64,000 bases of DNA from JBCCMQ01 sp039179985 (GCA_039179985.1 JBCDED010000001.1:62001-126000), one strand, 5' to 3'; positions 1-8,175 are shown, counted from the stretch's first letter. The notes: generated by a model not told the origin, from the sequence alone. Program-made: numbers and translations.

Positions 1-211
1 TCTGGAAGGCCTCAAGGCTGATCCCAAGCGCGTCGATCAGGAATTGCCCAAACACCAGGAAGAACATCAGGATGCCCGCCGCCGTCACCGCGGCCTTAAA
101 GGCTACCTTGCGCCTTTCTTTCTCGGTGAGCCCGATGGTCACCGCCACGAAAACGGGAATGGTGCCGATCGGGTCGATCACAACCCACATGGTCACGAAC
201 TGCTCAAACAA
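1..211 (-). CDS. MarC-family integral membrane protein (5' part only)
   Basis: The gene runs off the left edge, so only the first ~70 residues are visible. They read as a hydrophobic protein with the segment WVVIDPIGTIPVFVAVTIGL followed by a second membrane helix around FFLVFGQFLIDALG. The DPIGxxPVF signature is typical of the MarC family, which has no firmly established substrate. The start chosen is TTG at 209-211, preceded by an AGGGGGA ribosome-binding site; an ATG eight codons... seven codons further in (188-190) is the alternative. It is divergent from yebC. The family call is from motif recall. Confidence 0.72.
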   Translation of the reverse strand, partial: MFEQFVTMWVVIDPIGTIPVFVAVTIGLTEKERRKVAFKAAVTAAGILMFFLVFGQFLIDALGISLEAFQ

Positions 212-354
212 GGCCGGTCCCCCTCGCGCGCAACAGAACATTGCGCAAAGGTCGCTGGCAACGGAAATTTCGGCTGAGCCGCCTGTCTTGCGTACAATCG
301 GCCAAGTGATCTATATCCTCGCGGAACCACCGTTGATCCGAGGCCGGAGGAACC

Positions 355-1104
355 ATGGCAGGCCATTCCAAATGGGCAAATATTCAGCACCGCAAGGGCC
401 GTCAGGATGCCGCGCGGTCCAAGCTGTTCTCGAAGCTCTCGAAGGAAATCACCGTCGCCGCAAAGATGGGCGACCCGGACCCGGACAAGAACCCGCGCCT
501 GCGCCTTGCGGTGAAGGAAGCCAAGTCAAACTCGGTGCCGAAGGACGTGATCGAACGCGCGATTAAGAAGTCGACGGCGGGCGATGGCGATGACTATGAG
601 GAAATCCGCTACGAAGGCTACGGTCCCGGTGGCGTTGCCGTGATCGTGGAAGCCATGACCGACAACCGCAACCGCACCGCCTCGACCGTGCGCTCGACCT
701 TCGGCAAGCATGGCGGCAACCTTGGCGAAACGGGCTCGGTCAGCTTTATGTTCGAGCGCAAGGGCGAGGTGACGTACCCGGCCACGGTTGGCGACGCGGA
801 CACCGTAATGATGGCGGCGATCGAGGCGGGCGCCGAAGACGTGGAAAGCTCTGAAGACGGGCACATCATCTATTGTGCCGATACCGATCTCAGCGGAGTG
901 TCAAACGCTCTTGAGGCAGAGTTGGGCGAGTCGGATTCAACCAAGCTGATCTGGAAGCCCACGACGACCACCGATCTTGATTTTGACGGCGCCCAGAAGC
1001 TGATGAAACTCATGGACGCGCTCGACGACGATGACGATGTTCAGCGCGTCACCGCCAACTTCGAGATCTCCGACGAGGTGATGAGCCAGCTTGAAAGCGC
1101 CTGA
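355..1104 (+). CDS. yebC: YebC/PmpR/TACO1-family protein
   Basis: This 249-residue protein starts with MAGHSKWANIQHRKGRQDA, the hallmark N-terminus of the YebC family, and matches the usual family length (~245-250). Members act in the cytoplasm; they were long annotated as transcriptional regulators, and the mitochondrial relative TACO1 and some bacterial members help translation of difficult peptide stretches. The C-terminal part is acidic (ALDDDDDVQ near residue 225). A good GGAGG ribosome-binding site precedes the ATG. It stands alone, divergent from the MarC gene and convergent with the redox operon ending at 1116. Confidence 0.95.
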   Translation: MAGHSKWANIQHRKGRQDAARSKLFSKLSKEITVAAKMGDPDPDKNPRLRLAVKEAKSNSVPKDVIERAIKKSTAGDGDDYEEIRYEGYGPGGVAVIVEAMTDNRNRTASTVRSTFGKHGGNLGETGSVSFMFERKGEVTYPATVGDADTVMMAAIEAGAEDVESSEDGHIIYCADTDLSGVSNALEAELGESDSTKLIWKPTTTTDLDFDGAQKLMKLMDALDDDDDVQRVTANFEISDEVMSQLESA

Positions 1105-1115
1105 CCAGGGCCTGC

Positions 1116-3092
1116 TCAGACAAGTTCGGCATCGGTCATCACTTCCACCAGCGCAGGGCCCGAAGCGTCCAGCGCTTCTTCGATGGCCTTCTCCAGGTCG
1201 GTGCTGTCGGTTACCTTGTGACCATGGGCGCCGCAAAGCCGTGCAAAGGCCGCGAAGGATGGATTATGCAGTCCGGTTTCCCAGACCGGCCATTCGCCTG
1301 CGCGCTGCTCTTTCGAGATTTTGCCAAGCTCGCCGTTGTTGAGCAGGATGTGGGTGATGTCCATGTGGTTCTTAACGGCAGTGGTCAGCTCCATGGCGTA
1401 TTGTCCAAAGCCGCCGTCACCCGAAATCGACACCACCTTGCGGCCCTTGAGGTGTTCGAAGTCGCGGGTCGCCGCCCAGGCTCCCATGGCGGCGGGCAGC
1501 GAAAACCCGATCGAGCCAAGGTAGCCCGACATAAGGACGGGCTGGCCCTTGGTCTCGAAATACCGCCCAAACGAATAGGTGTTGTTGCCCACGTCCACGG
1601 CGATAATTGCATCCTCTGGAAGAAGTCGGCTGAGAACTTCGAAGACGGCAAAGGAATGGATGCCGCCCGCGGCTTCCTCCGCCATGCGGGAGGTCTTTTC
1701 GTCGCGCCAGATCTTCCAGCGTTCCGCCAGTTCGGTGATCTGGTCGGGCGCATCCGACGGGCGCGCGATGCCACCTATGACGGCAGCGCAAAAGGCCGAG
1801 ATCTCGGACCAGACGGGCAGGGCCACCGGGTGGAACTTGCCAAGCTGCATCCGCTCGAAATCGACCTGGATGATGGTCTTGCCCCGCTCAATGCCGGTGT
1901 GGTTCGAAAACGAGGTGCCGAGTGCCAGGATCAGATCGGCTTCGTTCATGAACCAGCTGGCAATGGGGGTGCCCGACCGACCGAGAACGCCCGCCGCATT
2001 CGGATGGCTGTCCGGGATCAGCCCCTTGCCCTTGAAGGTGGTCAGCACCGGCGCGCCCATTGCCTCGGCCAGTTTTTCGATGGCCTCGCGGTAGGCCCAG
2101 GCCCCGTGACCGGCGACGATGATCGGGCGTTTGGCGCCATTGAGCATCTTCAGCGCATCGGCGATATCATCGTCATTGGGGTGCACCACCGGACGGCCCA
2201 TGCGCCCCTCGGGCGCGCCGGCAGGTTTGTCGCTGGACTTCGTCTGGATGTCATCAGGGAAGATCAGATGCGCCACATCCCGCTCGACGATGGCGGTTTT
2301 GCAGGCAAGTGACATCAACTCGGCATGGTTGGAACTGTCGAGAACCGGTTGCGAAAACCGTGAGACAGCCTCGAAGGCGGATTTAAGGTCGATGTCCTGA
2401 AACGCGCCCGGCCCGAAGACCTGGGTTTGCACCTGCCCCGTCAGCGCCAAGACCGGCGCGCGGTCCACCTTGGCGTCCCAGAGGCCCGTCATCAGGTTCG
2501 TTGCTCCGGGTCCGGCGATCGTCAGGCACGCCGCTGGGTGGCCTGTCAGCTTGCCGTAGGCCGAGGCCGCAAAAGCGGCGGCGCCCTCGTGGCGGATGCC
2601 GATGTAGTGCATGTTGCCCTCGGCCACCTGTAGGCGGATTGCATCCGCAAGCCCCAGATTCGAATGGCCGACCATGCCAAAGACGCTTTTGACGCCCCAG
2701 TTGACCATGGTCTCGGCCATGACGTCGGTGGTCGTGCGTTCATGGGGCGGTTCGGGCTCCAGCCCGACGAAGATCTCGCCGTCTCTGATCTCTAAGGGAA
2801 AGAGTTTCTGGCCGGTGTCCTCATGGCCGCCCGGGGGGGCGCCTGTCAGCGGGTCGAAATCCCAGCCGTGCCAGGGGCACCGAATCCAGCATTTGCCGTC
2901 GACGCCCTTTTCGATGGAGCCTTCGCCCAGCGGCCCTTTCTGGTGCGGACAGTGGTTGTCCATGGCCGCCCATTGCCCGTCGAAATGCGACAGGCAGATC
3001 GAGACAGTGCGCGCGGTGACGGTCTTGACCCGGCCTTCGGGCAGATCATCAACCTTGGCCACACGGATCCAGTCGAGCGTTTCATCCTTCAT
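1116..3092 (-). CDS. Rieske [2Fe-2S] domain fused to thiamine-pyrophosphate-dependent enzyme
   Basis: The 658-residue protein joins two modules. Residues 1-110 are a Rieske ferredoxin domain with cluster ligands C48, H50, C72 and H75 (HCPHQKGPLGEG and CPWHGWDFD). Residues ~118-658 are a TPP enzyme of the pyruvate oxidase/acetolactate synthase superfamily: cofactor-activating glutamate E169 (RHEGAAAF), central domain around 300-440, and the TPP-Mg motif GDG at 558-560 with the paired NN at 585-586. No signal peptide is seen. The substrate cannot be named; a 2-oxoacid decarboxylase or oxidase passing electrons to the fused Rieske cluster is an inference. It is the last gene of the operon and its ATG overlaps the previous gene by 11 bases. 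I do not know a characterised enzyme with this domain order. Confidence 0.88.
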   Translation of the reverse strand: MKDETLDWIRVAKVDDLPEGRVKTVTARTVSICLSHFDGQWAAMDNHCPHQKGPLGEGSIEKGVDGKCWIRCPWHGWDFDPLTGAPPGGHEDTGQKLFPLEIRDGEIFVGLEPEPPHERTTTDVMAETMVNWGVKSVFGMVGHSNLGLADAIRLQVAEGNMHYIGIRHEGAAAFAASAYGKLTGHPAACLTIAGPGATNLMTGLWDAKVDRAPVLALTGQVQTQVFGPGAFQDIDLKSAFEAVSRFSQPVLDSSNHAELMSLACKTAIVERDVAHLIFPDDIQTKSSDKPAGAPEGRMGRPVVHPNDDDIADALKMLNGAKRPIIVAGHGAWAYREAIEKLAEAMGAPVLTTFKGKGLIPDSHPNAAGVLGRSGTPIASWFMNEADLILALGTSFSNHTGIERGKTIIQVDFERMQLGKFHPVALPVWSEISAFCAAVIGGIARPSDAPDQITELAERWKIWRDEKTSRMAEEAAGGIHSFAVFEVLSRLLPEDAIIAVDVGNNTYSFGRYFETKGQPVLMSGYLGSIGFSLPAAMGAWAATRDFEHLKGRKVVSISGDGGFGQYAMELTTAVKNHMDITHILLNNGELGKISKEQRAGEWPVWETGLHNPSFAAFARLCGAHGHKVTDSTDLEKAIEEALDASGPALVEVMTDAELV

Positions 3093-3372
3093 CGAGCTCT
3101 CCTTCGGGCGATGGGCTAGAGGGAATGAGATGGAAGAGGCGCTCCAGACCGGTCAGGACCAGGACACTGCCTGCGGTCCAGATCACCAGTTCATAGGGAG
3201 CAAAAGGCGTCCCGCGCAGCCACTGCGCCAAGAGCCCGCCCTGGGGTCGCAGCGCCTGGATCCCCAAAAGGCCCTCGCGGCCCCAGAGACGGAAATCCCA
3301 GAAGCGCGAGATGTAAAAGAGCGCCAGCGCAACGAGCGCGACGATAAGCAGAGAAATGATCCGGCGTATCAT
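3082..3372 (-). CDS. small two-helix membrane protein of the redox operon
   Basis: A 96-residue protein with one hydrophobic segment at residues 4-21 and a second around 62-80 (LVIWTAGSVLVLTGLERL), so probably two membrane helices. Its ATG sits in an ATGA overlap with the end of the interrupted upstream gene, and its 3' end overlaps the TPP fusion gene by 11 bases, so it is almost certainly co-translated with both. No family recognised. By position it may anchor the soluble Rieske/TPP enzyme at the membrane; that is inference. Confidence 0.7.
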   Translation of the reverse strand: MIRRIISLLIVALVALALFYISRFWDFRLWGREGLLGIQALRPQGGLLAQWLRGTPFAPYELVIWTAGSVLVLTGLERLFHLIPSSPSPEGELDEG

Positions 3373-3545
3373 CTGAGAACCTCGATCGTTTCGGGTTCCA
3401 TTGCGAAGATCAAAAGGTCTCCGTGCCGCGTGACCTCGCCCTCGACAGCGACATATTGCGCCACGTAGTCATAGGCCGCCTCGGGGAAGGCCGTGCCGTC
3501 CGCGCCGACGATCAGCAGAAACTCTTCGCCTTCCACGGGTTGTGT
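3369..3545 (-). pseudogene. 3' remainder of the gene at 3546-4136, beyond an in-frame TAG
   Basis: Directly after the TAG at 3546-3548 the same frame stays open for 58 codons and ends in TGA at 3369-3371, forming an ATGA junction with the next gene. The peptide contains EEFLLIVGADGTAFPEAAYDY-like sequence and ends in GDLLIFAMEPETIEVLR, with normal codon use, so it looks like a real C-terminal domain. The only in-frame start close to the TAG is a GTG at 3534-3536 without a clear ribosome-binding site. One substitution (CAG to TAG) would explain the break. Independent expression by re-initiation cannot be excluded. Confidence 0.65.
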
Positions 3546-4136
3546 CTAAACGAAAACGGCCGGGACGCCGCCGATGATGCAGAGATTGGCGCAGGCCTTG
3601 TGAGCCAGCCCGTCGCCCGGGCGCATGGCCCCAGCATAGCATTTGCCATCGCAGATTTCTCCGGCCAGCCGCCAGCGACCCAGGGGCTCGGGCGTGGGGA
3701 TCACGCCTGCACCGCCGCCTTCGGCGGCCTGCAGACCATTGCGTCCGCCCCGCAGTTGCAGCATGTCCAGATCACCGCGTTCCAGCACGACGCCAGAGGC
3801 GGTCGCAAGCTGCCCATCAAGCGGATCTGCCCGGTCCTGCGCGCCAGCCTTGCCGCCGGCGGTCATCATCAGCGTACGGCCCGCGGGCACACGGTCGGTG
3901 CCTTCTGTGACGTGAAGGATCGGTACCGGTGTCAGTTCGATCACGCCGGTCACGGTCTGGCGCCCGTAGTCGAACCGGAGGGCACCGGGCCCGGGATCGG
4001 TCTGCGTGGTACCAACCCAATAGGACAGCGCGCCCGACGCCACCACGAGCGCGACCGCGAGCACATAAAGGAAAGGCTTCAGCGCGCCCTGCGCACCAAT
4101 GTAGCCGATGAAAAACGGGTCTTTCTCGGTGTTCAC
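3546..4136 (-). CDS. membrane-anchored Cys-rich protein, truncated by an in-frame amber codon
   Basis: The GTG start at 4134-4136 overlaps the TGA of the ferric-reductase gene (GTGA). The product has one membrane helix at about residues 21-43 followed by a ~150-residue soluble region, probably periplasmic. Near its end are C162, C166, H179, C182 and C186 in a CxxxC...HxxCxxxC arrangement that could bind metal or an Fe-S cluster, followed by IIGGVPAVFV and then TAG. Full-length translation across the TAG would give 255 residues, against 196 here. The family is not named; similar Cys motifs occur, from memory, in Rieske/ferric-reductase gene neighbourhoods. Whether the protein works without its last 58 residues is unknown. 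Confidence 0.72.
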   Translation of the reverse strand: MNTEKDPFFIGYIGAQGALKPFLYVLAVALVVASGALSYWVGTTQTDPGPGALRFDYGRQTVTGVIELTPVPILHVTEGTDRVPAGRTLMMTAGGKAGAQDRADPLDGQLATASGVVLERGDLDMLQLRGGRNGLQAAEGGGAGVIPTPEPLGRWRLAGEICDGKCYAGAMRPGDGLAHKACANLCIIGGVPAVFV

Positions 4137-5197
4137 GCCATGGCCTCCGCATCGGCACCGGGGATCGCCACGGGCTCTACAAAAGTGCCGGGCGGATTCG
4201 GGTTCGGGTCGACCATAATCGCGCTGCCGTCGAGGCGCAGGGCGTAGGTCGGAATCTTCTCGGTGAAGGGCGCCGGTGACCGGCCCGTGGTCACGTCGTA
4301 CTGGAACCCGTGCCAGGGGCAGGTGACGAGGCAGTCTATGATCCGGCCTTCGCCGAGCGGTCCATTCTGGTGCGCGCAGGCGTTGGCGATGGCGCTCAGC
4401 TTGCCTTCGTGCCGAAAAACAGCCACCCGGTCGCCGCCCGGCAGAACGGCGATCTTGGCACGGCCTTCGCCGATCTCGCCCACATCTCCGATCCTCACCC
4501 AATCTGCGCCCTTGACGGCGGCATCGCCCGCGCGCCGTTCCTTCATCGCCGCGGCCAGGTGCAGCCCGCCGACCGCACAGGCCGACAGGATCATCACGAT
4601 GGTCGAGCCCTGGTTCGTGGCGTCCTGAAGTGTGCCCAGCGACATATGCGCCACGACGGCCACATAGGTCGGGTAGATCAGGTAGTGGATCCCCTTCCAG
4701 ACCGGCGGTGTCAGGAACTTCAGCCAGAAATCATGGCTGGTTGCCGCGAGGATCAGCAGGCAGATCAGCCCAAAGATGCCAAAGGCCTCGAACGGAAACC
4801 CGGCGATTTGCCCGTAGCTTGTGTTCGCGAAAAGTGCCGCCGCGAACTTATTCGCCGGAGAGAATGAGAAGTACCAGTTCAGGATGAAGTAGGCATGGGT
4901 CGTGGCCACCGCCGCTGTCATCACGCCGAAGTGGCGGCGATTATACAGAAGCGGCAGAAACCGCTTGTCGAGCCGGGCGAGGGGGCCAATGCACAGGATG
5001 ACCGTCAGCATCATGAAGGCGCAGAAACCAAAGGCGCGGGCATTGTGGATTTGCGGATTGATCGGGCGTTCGTGGCTTAGAACGCCCGGCGCGACGTCGA
5101 GGAAAATGTACAGAAACAGCCCGACGCCCGCCAGCATGGCGATGTCGTAGACCCATTTGTAGCGGTTCCACTGAACGGGGATGTACTTGACGCTCAT
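4133..5197 (-). CDS. ferric-reductase-like haem membrane domain fused to a C-terminal Rieske domain
   Basis: A 354-residue protein starting at ATG 5195-5197 (ATGA overlap with the upstream gene); a longer open frame upstream is not used. Residues ~18-215 hold about six membrane helices with histidine pairs suited to haem b: H89 and H101 in one region, H171 and H184 in another, as in the ferric reductase/NADPH-oxidase-type domain. Residues ~232-330 are a Rieske domain with C274, H276, C293 and H296 (CAHQNGPLGEG, CPWHGFQYD). This Rieske module closely resembles that of the TPP fusion encoded in the same operon. It would move electrons between the membrane haems and a soluble partner; direction and partner are inference. 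Confidence 0.87.
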   Translation of the reverse strand: MSVKYIPVQWNRYKWVYDIAMLAGVGLFLYIFLDVAPGVLSHERPINPQIHNARAFGFCAFMMLTVILCIGPLARLDKRFLPLLYNRRHFGVMTAAVATTHAYFILNWYFSFSPANKFAAALFANTSYGQIAGFPFEAFGIFGLICLLILAATSHDFWLKFLTPPVWKGIHYLIYPTYVAVVAHMSLGTLQDATNQGSTIVMILSACAVGGLHLAAAMKERRAGDAAVKGADWVRIGDVGEIGEGRAKIAVLPGGDRVAVFRHEGKLSAIANACAHQNGPLGEGRIIDCLVTCPWHGFQYDVTTGRSPAPFTEKIPTYALRLDGSAIMVDPNPNPPGTFVEPVAIPGADAEAMA

Positions 5198-5559
5198 TCC
5201 GGGGCCTCGAGTTGAACGGGGGCGACATCGGCGGGCCAGGTCTGCCGAACGACAAGCCCGGCGATCACCGCGACGGCCATCGCGGCGGCCATCAGGATTG
5301 CCACGATGAAATGAACGGCTCGGGGCGGTGTATAGCGCGCCTGCCAGCGCTCGGTGCCCGTCTCGACCCTGATCCACCGCCAAAGCACCAAGGGCCAGAT
5401 CATAAGGATCGCCGGGATCAGGAGCGGGCGGAAGGCGTAGGCCCCTTGCGCGTCTTCATCGACCCTGTCGATGCCTACGGTCAGAAACGCCGCCGCGACG
5501 CCCGCGCCGAGGGTCATCCAAATTGTGGCGACCCCAATAAGTGCGTCGGCCGCGCTCAT
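5194..5559 (-). CDS. small membrane protein of the redox operon
   Basis: A 121-residue protein with three likely membrane helices: residues ~4-27, ~45-62 and ~83-107. It overlaps both neighbours by ATGA (start on the stop of the FMN enzyme gene, stop on the start of the ferric-reductase gene). No conserved metal ligands or known family seen. Coupling to the ferric-reductase-like subunit suggests a structural membrane subunit of the same complex. Confidence 0.75.
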   Translation of the reverse strand: MSAADALIGVATIWMTLGAGVAAAFLTVGIDRVDEDAQGAYAFRPLLIPAILMIWPLVLWRWIRVETGTERWQARYTPPRAVHFIVAILMAAAMAVAVIAGLVVRQTWPADVAPVQLEAPE

Positions 5560-7166
5560 GAGAGCCCTCCGTAAGCCACGCCCGAAAGTTCCGCCATTTC
5601 CCGCTTCCAGGTCGTCAGGTCGTCCGGGTTGAACCCGCGCACATGGCTATGCCCGCAAGCGCGCGCCATAACCTGGATAAGCTCGGTGCTGGCTTCGAAG
5701 AAATTGGCCAGCCGCCGGGCGGATTTTTCGACCACCAGCCGGTTCACCAGGTGCGGTTTCTGCGTGGCGATGCCCACGGGGCAGTTGTTGGTATGACAGG
5801 CGCGCATCGCCAGACAGCCGATGGCCTGCATGGCCGAGTTCGACACCGCAATGGCGTCGGCCCCAAGCGCCAGGGCTTTCACGAAGTCAGCGGGTTTGCG
5901 CAGGCCCCCGGTGATCACCAGCGTTACGTCGGTCCGGCCTTGCGCATCAAGGTGCCGCCGTGCCCGTGCGAGCGCCGGGATGGTCGGGACCGAGATATTG
6001 TCGCGGAAGATGATGGGCGCCGCGCCGGTGCCGCCGCCGCGCCCGTCGAGGATGATGTAGTCAACACCCACCTCCAGCGCTGCGTCGATATCCTTTTCGA
6101 TATGCTGTGCCGACAGCTTGTAACCAATGGGGATGCCACCCGTCCGGTCGCGCACCTCGTCCGCGAAGTCCTTTATCTGTGACGGTTCGGTCCACTCCGG
6201 AAACCGCGGCGGTGAAATCGCGTCTTCCCCTTCCGAAAGCCCGCGGACCCGGGCGATCCGGTCATTGATCTTGGCCGACGGCAGGTGGCCACCCGTTCCC
6301 GTCTTGGCGCCCTGACCGCCCTTGAAGTGGAACGCCTGCACGCCCGCTAGCTTGTCCCAGGAAAAGCCGAACCTGGCCGAGGCGAGTTCGTAAAAGTAGC
6401 GGCTGTTGGCGGCCTGTTCTTCGGGGAGCATTCCGCCTTCGCCCGAACATATGCCCGTTCCGGCCAGTTCGGCGCCGCGCGACAGCGCCAGCTTTGCCGG
6501 TTCCGACAGTGCGCCGAAAGACATGTCGGAGACGAAGAGAGGGATTTTCAGCGTCAGCGGCTTCTGGGCGTTTGGCCCGATCACCACCTCGGTGCCCACA
6601 GGTTCGTCTTCCAGGAGAGGGGCTTTGTGCAACTGCGCCGTCAGGATCTGGATGTCATCCCAGTCCGGCAACTCCGTGCGCGGCACACCCATGGAATCCA
6701 CTGTGCCGTGGTGCCCGGTATTCTTGAGACCGGATTTTGCATAGCGTTGGATCAGGCCGTTATAGGGTTCTTCGGCGGTGCCGTGCGATGTGTCGGCGTA
6801 AAGGCCCAGATAGGCGTTGCGGTTGAAGGGCTGGGGATTCTCTTGGGCCCAGGCGTCAATCTCATCGGCATCGACCAGAACATCGTCACCCTCGGTCCAG
6901 GACGTGAACTTTGGCAGCTTTTCTTCGTTGGCGTATTCCGACACGCCGCTATCGAGCCGGTAGTCCCAGTCGTGTACGCCGCAGATCAGGTTGTCGCCGC
7001 GCACAAAGCCGTCCGACATCAGCGCACCGCGGTGCAGGCACCGACCATAGAAGACCGACACGGCGTCGTCGAAGCGTACGACCACAAGGTCGACCTCCCC
7101 AACGAGCGCATAAGCTGGCTGGCGATCGGGCAGCGTGCTGAGCTTTGCGACGGAAGTTTTGTTCAA
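5556..7166 (-). CDS. Rieske domain fused to FMN-dependent glutamate-synthase-like enzyme
   Basis: First gene of the operon, 536 residues from a TTG start at 7164-7166 with a GGGGGACC ribosome-binding site; the open frame continues upstream but the longer N-terminus is not protein-like. Residues ~10-100 are a Rieske domain with C43, H45, C62 and H65. Residues ~150-530 match the FMN-binding domain of glutamate synthase (GltB/GltS): GGGTGAAP near 320-330 and the [3Fe-4S] signature C451, C457, C462 (C-x5-C-x4-C, CHTNNCPVG). The N-terminal amidotransferase domain of true glutamate synthase is absent, so ammonia transfer from glutamine is not expected. The substrate is unknown; fusion to a Rieske domain suggests electron exchange with the membrane subunit. 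Confidence 0.88.
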   Translation of the reverse strand: MNKTSVAKLSTLPDRQPAYALVGEVDLVVVRFDDAVSVFYGRCLHRGALMSDGFVRGDNLICGVHDWDYRLDSGVSEYANEEKLPKFTSWTEGDDVLVDADEIDAWAQENPQPFNRNAYLGLYADTSHGTAEEPYNGLIQRYAKSGLKNTGHHGTVDSMGVPRTELPDWDDIQILTAQLHKAPLLEDEPVGTEVVIGPNAQKPLTLKIPLFVSDMSFGALSEPAKLALSRGAELAGTGICSGEGGMLPEEQAANSRYFYELASARFGFSWDKLAGVQAFHFKGGQGAKTGTGGHLPSAKINDRIARVRGLSEGEDAISPPRFPEWTEPSQIKDFADEVRDRTGGIPIGYKLSAQHIEKDIDAALEVGVDYIILDGRGGGTGAAPIIFRDNISVPTIPALARARRHLDAQGRTDVTLVITGGLRKPADFVKALALGADAIAVSNSAMQAIGCLAMRACHTNNCPVGIATQKPHLVNRLVVEKSARRLANFFEASTELIQVMARACGHSHVRGFNPDDLTTWKREMAELSGVAYGGLS

Positions 7167-7431
7167 TGTCTGGTCCCCCAAAATTCCACATTTCGCGACG
7201 GGCCTGGACCGGTCGTCACGCAGAGTCTTTCCTATCATGTTTTGGCAAAGGGCGCCTGAGTTGCCTTGCGGAACACTCACCCCGAAAACCTGTCGTCTGG
7301 TTGTCTCGTGCGCCGCCCCCGCGTGTCGTCTCGTTCTGCAGACAATATGGTCTACGGGCGAAATTCTGCATAGGTCGTTGTGCCCCAAGAGCCATAACGA
7401 TAACGGCAGGACTTGTAACAGGGCAGGCCGC

Positions 7432-7851
7432 TTAGGCCATGCGCTGCCCCGCTGCGTCGATGACGAACGCCCCATCTTCCTTGTAAACCGGCCCAGCCGG
7501 CAGGCTGGGCAAGAGGTCGAACACCGTTTCGGAAGGCCGGCAAAGCCGCACACCGCGCGGGCTGCACACGATCGGCCGGTTCACAAGGATCGGATGCTCC
7601 AGCATTGCCGTGAGAATTGTTTCACCATCGACGCCCGGGTCCATCAGACCCATCTCTTTGGCCGGCGACTTTGTCTCGCGCAAAGCCGCGCGCGGCGTCA
7701 GATCTGCGGCGGCAAAAAGGCCCAGAAGCTGCGGGCGGGTCCAGCCGGTGTCGAGGTAGTGAATGACGACGGGTTCAGTCCCCGAGGCCCTGATGAAGGC
7801 CAGCACGTTACGCGATGTCCCGCAGTCGGGGTTGTGGTGCATGACGATCAT
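7432..7851 (-). CDS. arsC: arsenate reductase, glutaredoxin-coupled type
   Basis: The 139-residue protein begins MIVMHHNPDCGTSRN with the catalytic cysteine C10 in the NPxCGTSR motif, and carries HPILVNRPIV with the conserved arginine used in arsenate binding. Length and motifs fit the ArsC family that reduces arsenate to arsenite with glutathione and glutaredoxin. An AAGGAG ribosome-binding site precedes the ATG. No arsR, arsB or acr3 is adjacent, so transport and regulation lie elsewhere. A 265-base gap without a gene separates it from the redox operon on the same strand. Confidence 0.93.
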   Translation of the reverse strand: MIVMHHNPDCGTSRNVLAFIRASGTEPVVIHYLDTGWTRPQLLGLFAAADLTPRAALRETKSPAKEMGLMDPGVDGETILTAMLEHPILVNRPIVCSPRGVRLCRPSETVFDLLPSLPAGPVYKEDGAFVIDAAGQRMA

Positions 7852-7868
7852 CGGCGCTCCTTTCGTGA

Positions 7869-7905
7869 CGTCACCAAAGCAGATCCAGATGGCGCTTTGG
7901 TGACG
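7869..7905. repeat. 12-bp perfect inverted repeat upstream of arsC
   Basis: CGTCACCAAAGC (7869-7880) and its exact complement GCTTTGGTGACG (7894-7905) flank a 13-base loop. In the arsC transcript the hairpin would end only ~18 bases before the ATG, just ahead of the ribosome-binding site. No T-tract follows on either strand, so it is not a classic terminator; an operator or a 5'-UTR structure is possible. The rest of the 324-base arsC/lysE intergenic stretch (7852-8175) shows no gene. Confidence 0.6.
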
Positions 7906-8175
7906 CTCGGGTCGGGGGTGTCGCGACTCAGTCCAGACAAAAATTCCATTTCAAACATGGCACAAATGCGCCCTAAATCACGGTTCTTTCAACGCAAAGT
8001 AGTATACGTCAGCTATCGTTGCGAACCGGGAAACGTCGCCCGCGCCGGAGTGAAGTTTTCCAAGTGACGGCGCGCACTGTTTTTTCGCCACAAACTGAGT
8101 TCCTACGCAAATATTGGCGCTCACATGTTCTGATTTGCGTTTGCAACCCTTCCCCGTTCTGCCCATACATTCCAC

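Noticed and set aside
1218..2312. 364-codon open frame on the plus strand over the TPP fusion gene
   Set aside because: It is antisense to a gene with clear domain motifs and has no family resemblance; GC-rich DNA gives such shadows.
3546..3548. TAG read as pyrrolysine or other recoding
   Set aside because: No pyrrolysine machinery is expected in this group, and a single CAG to TAG change is simpler.
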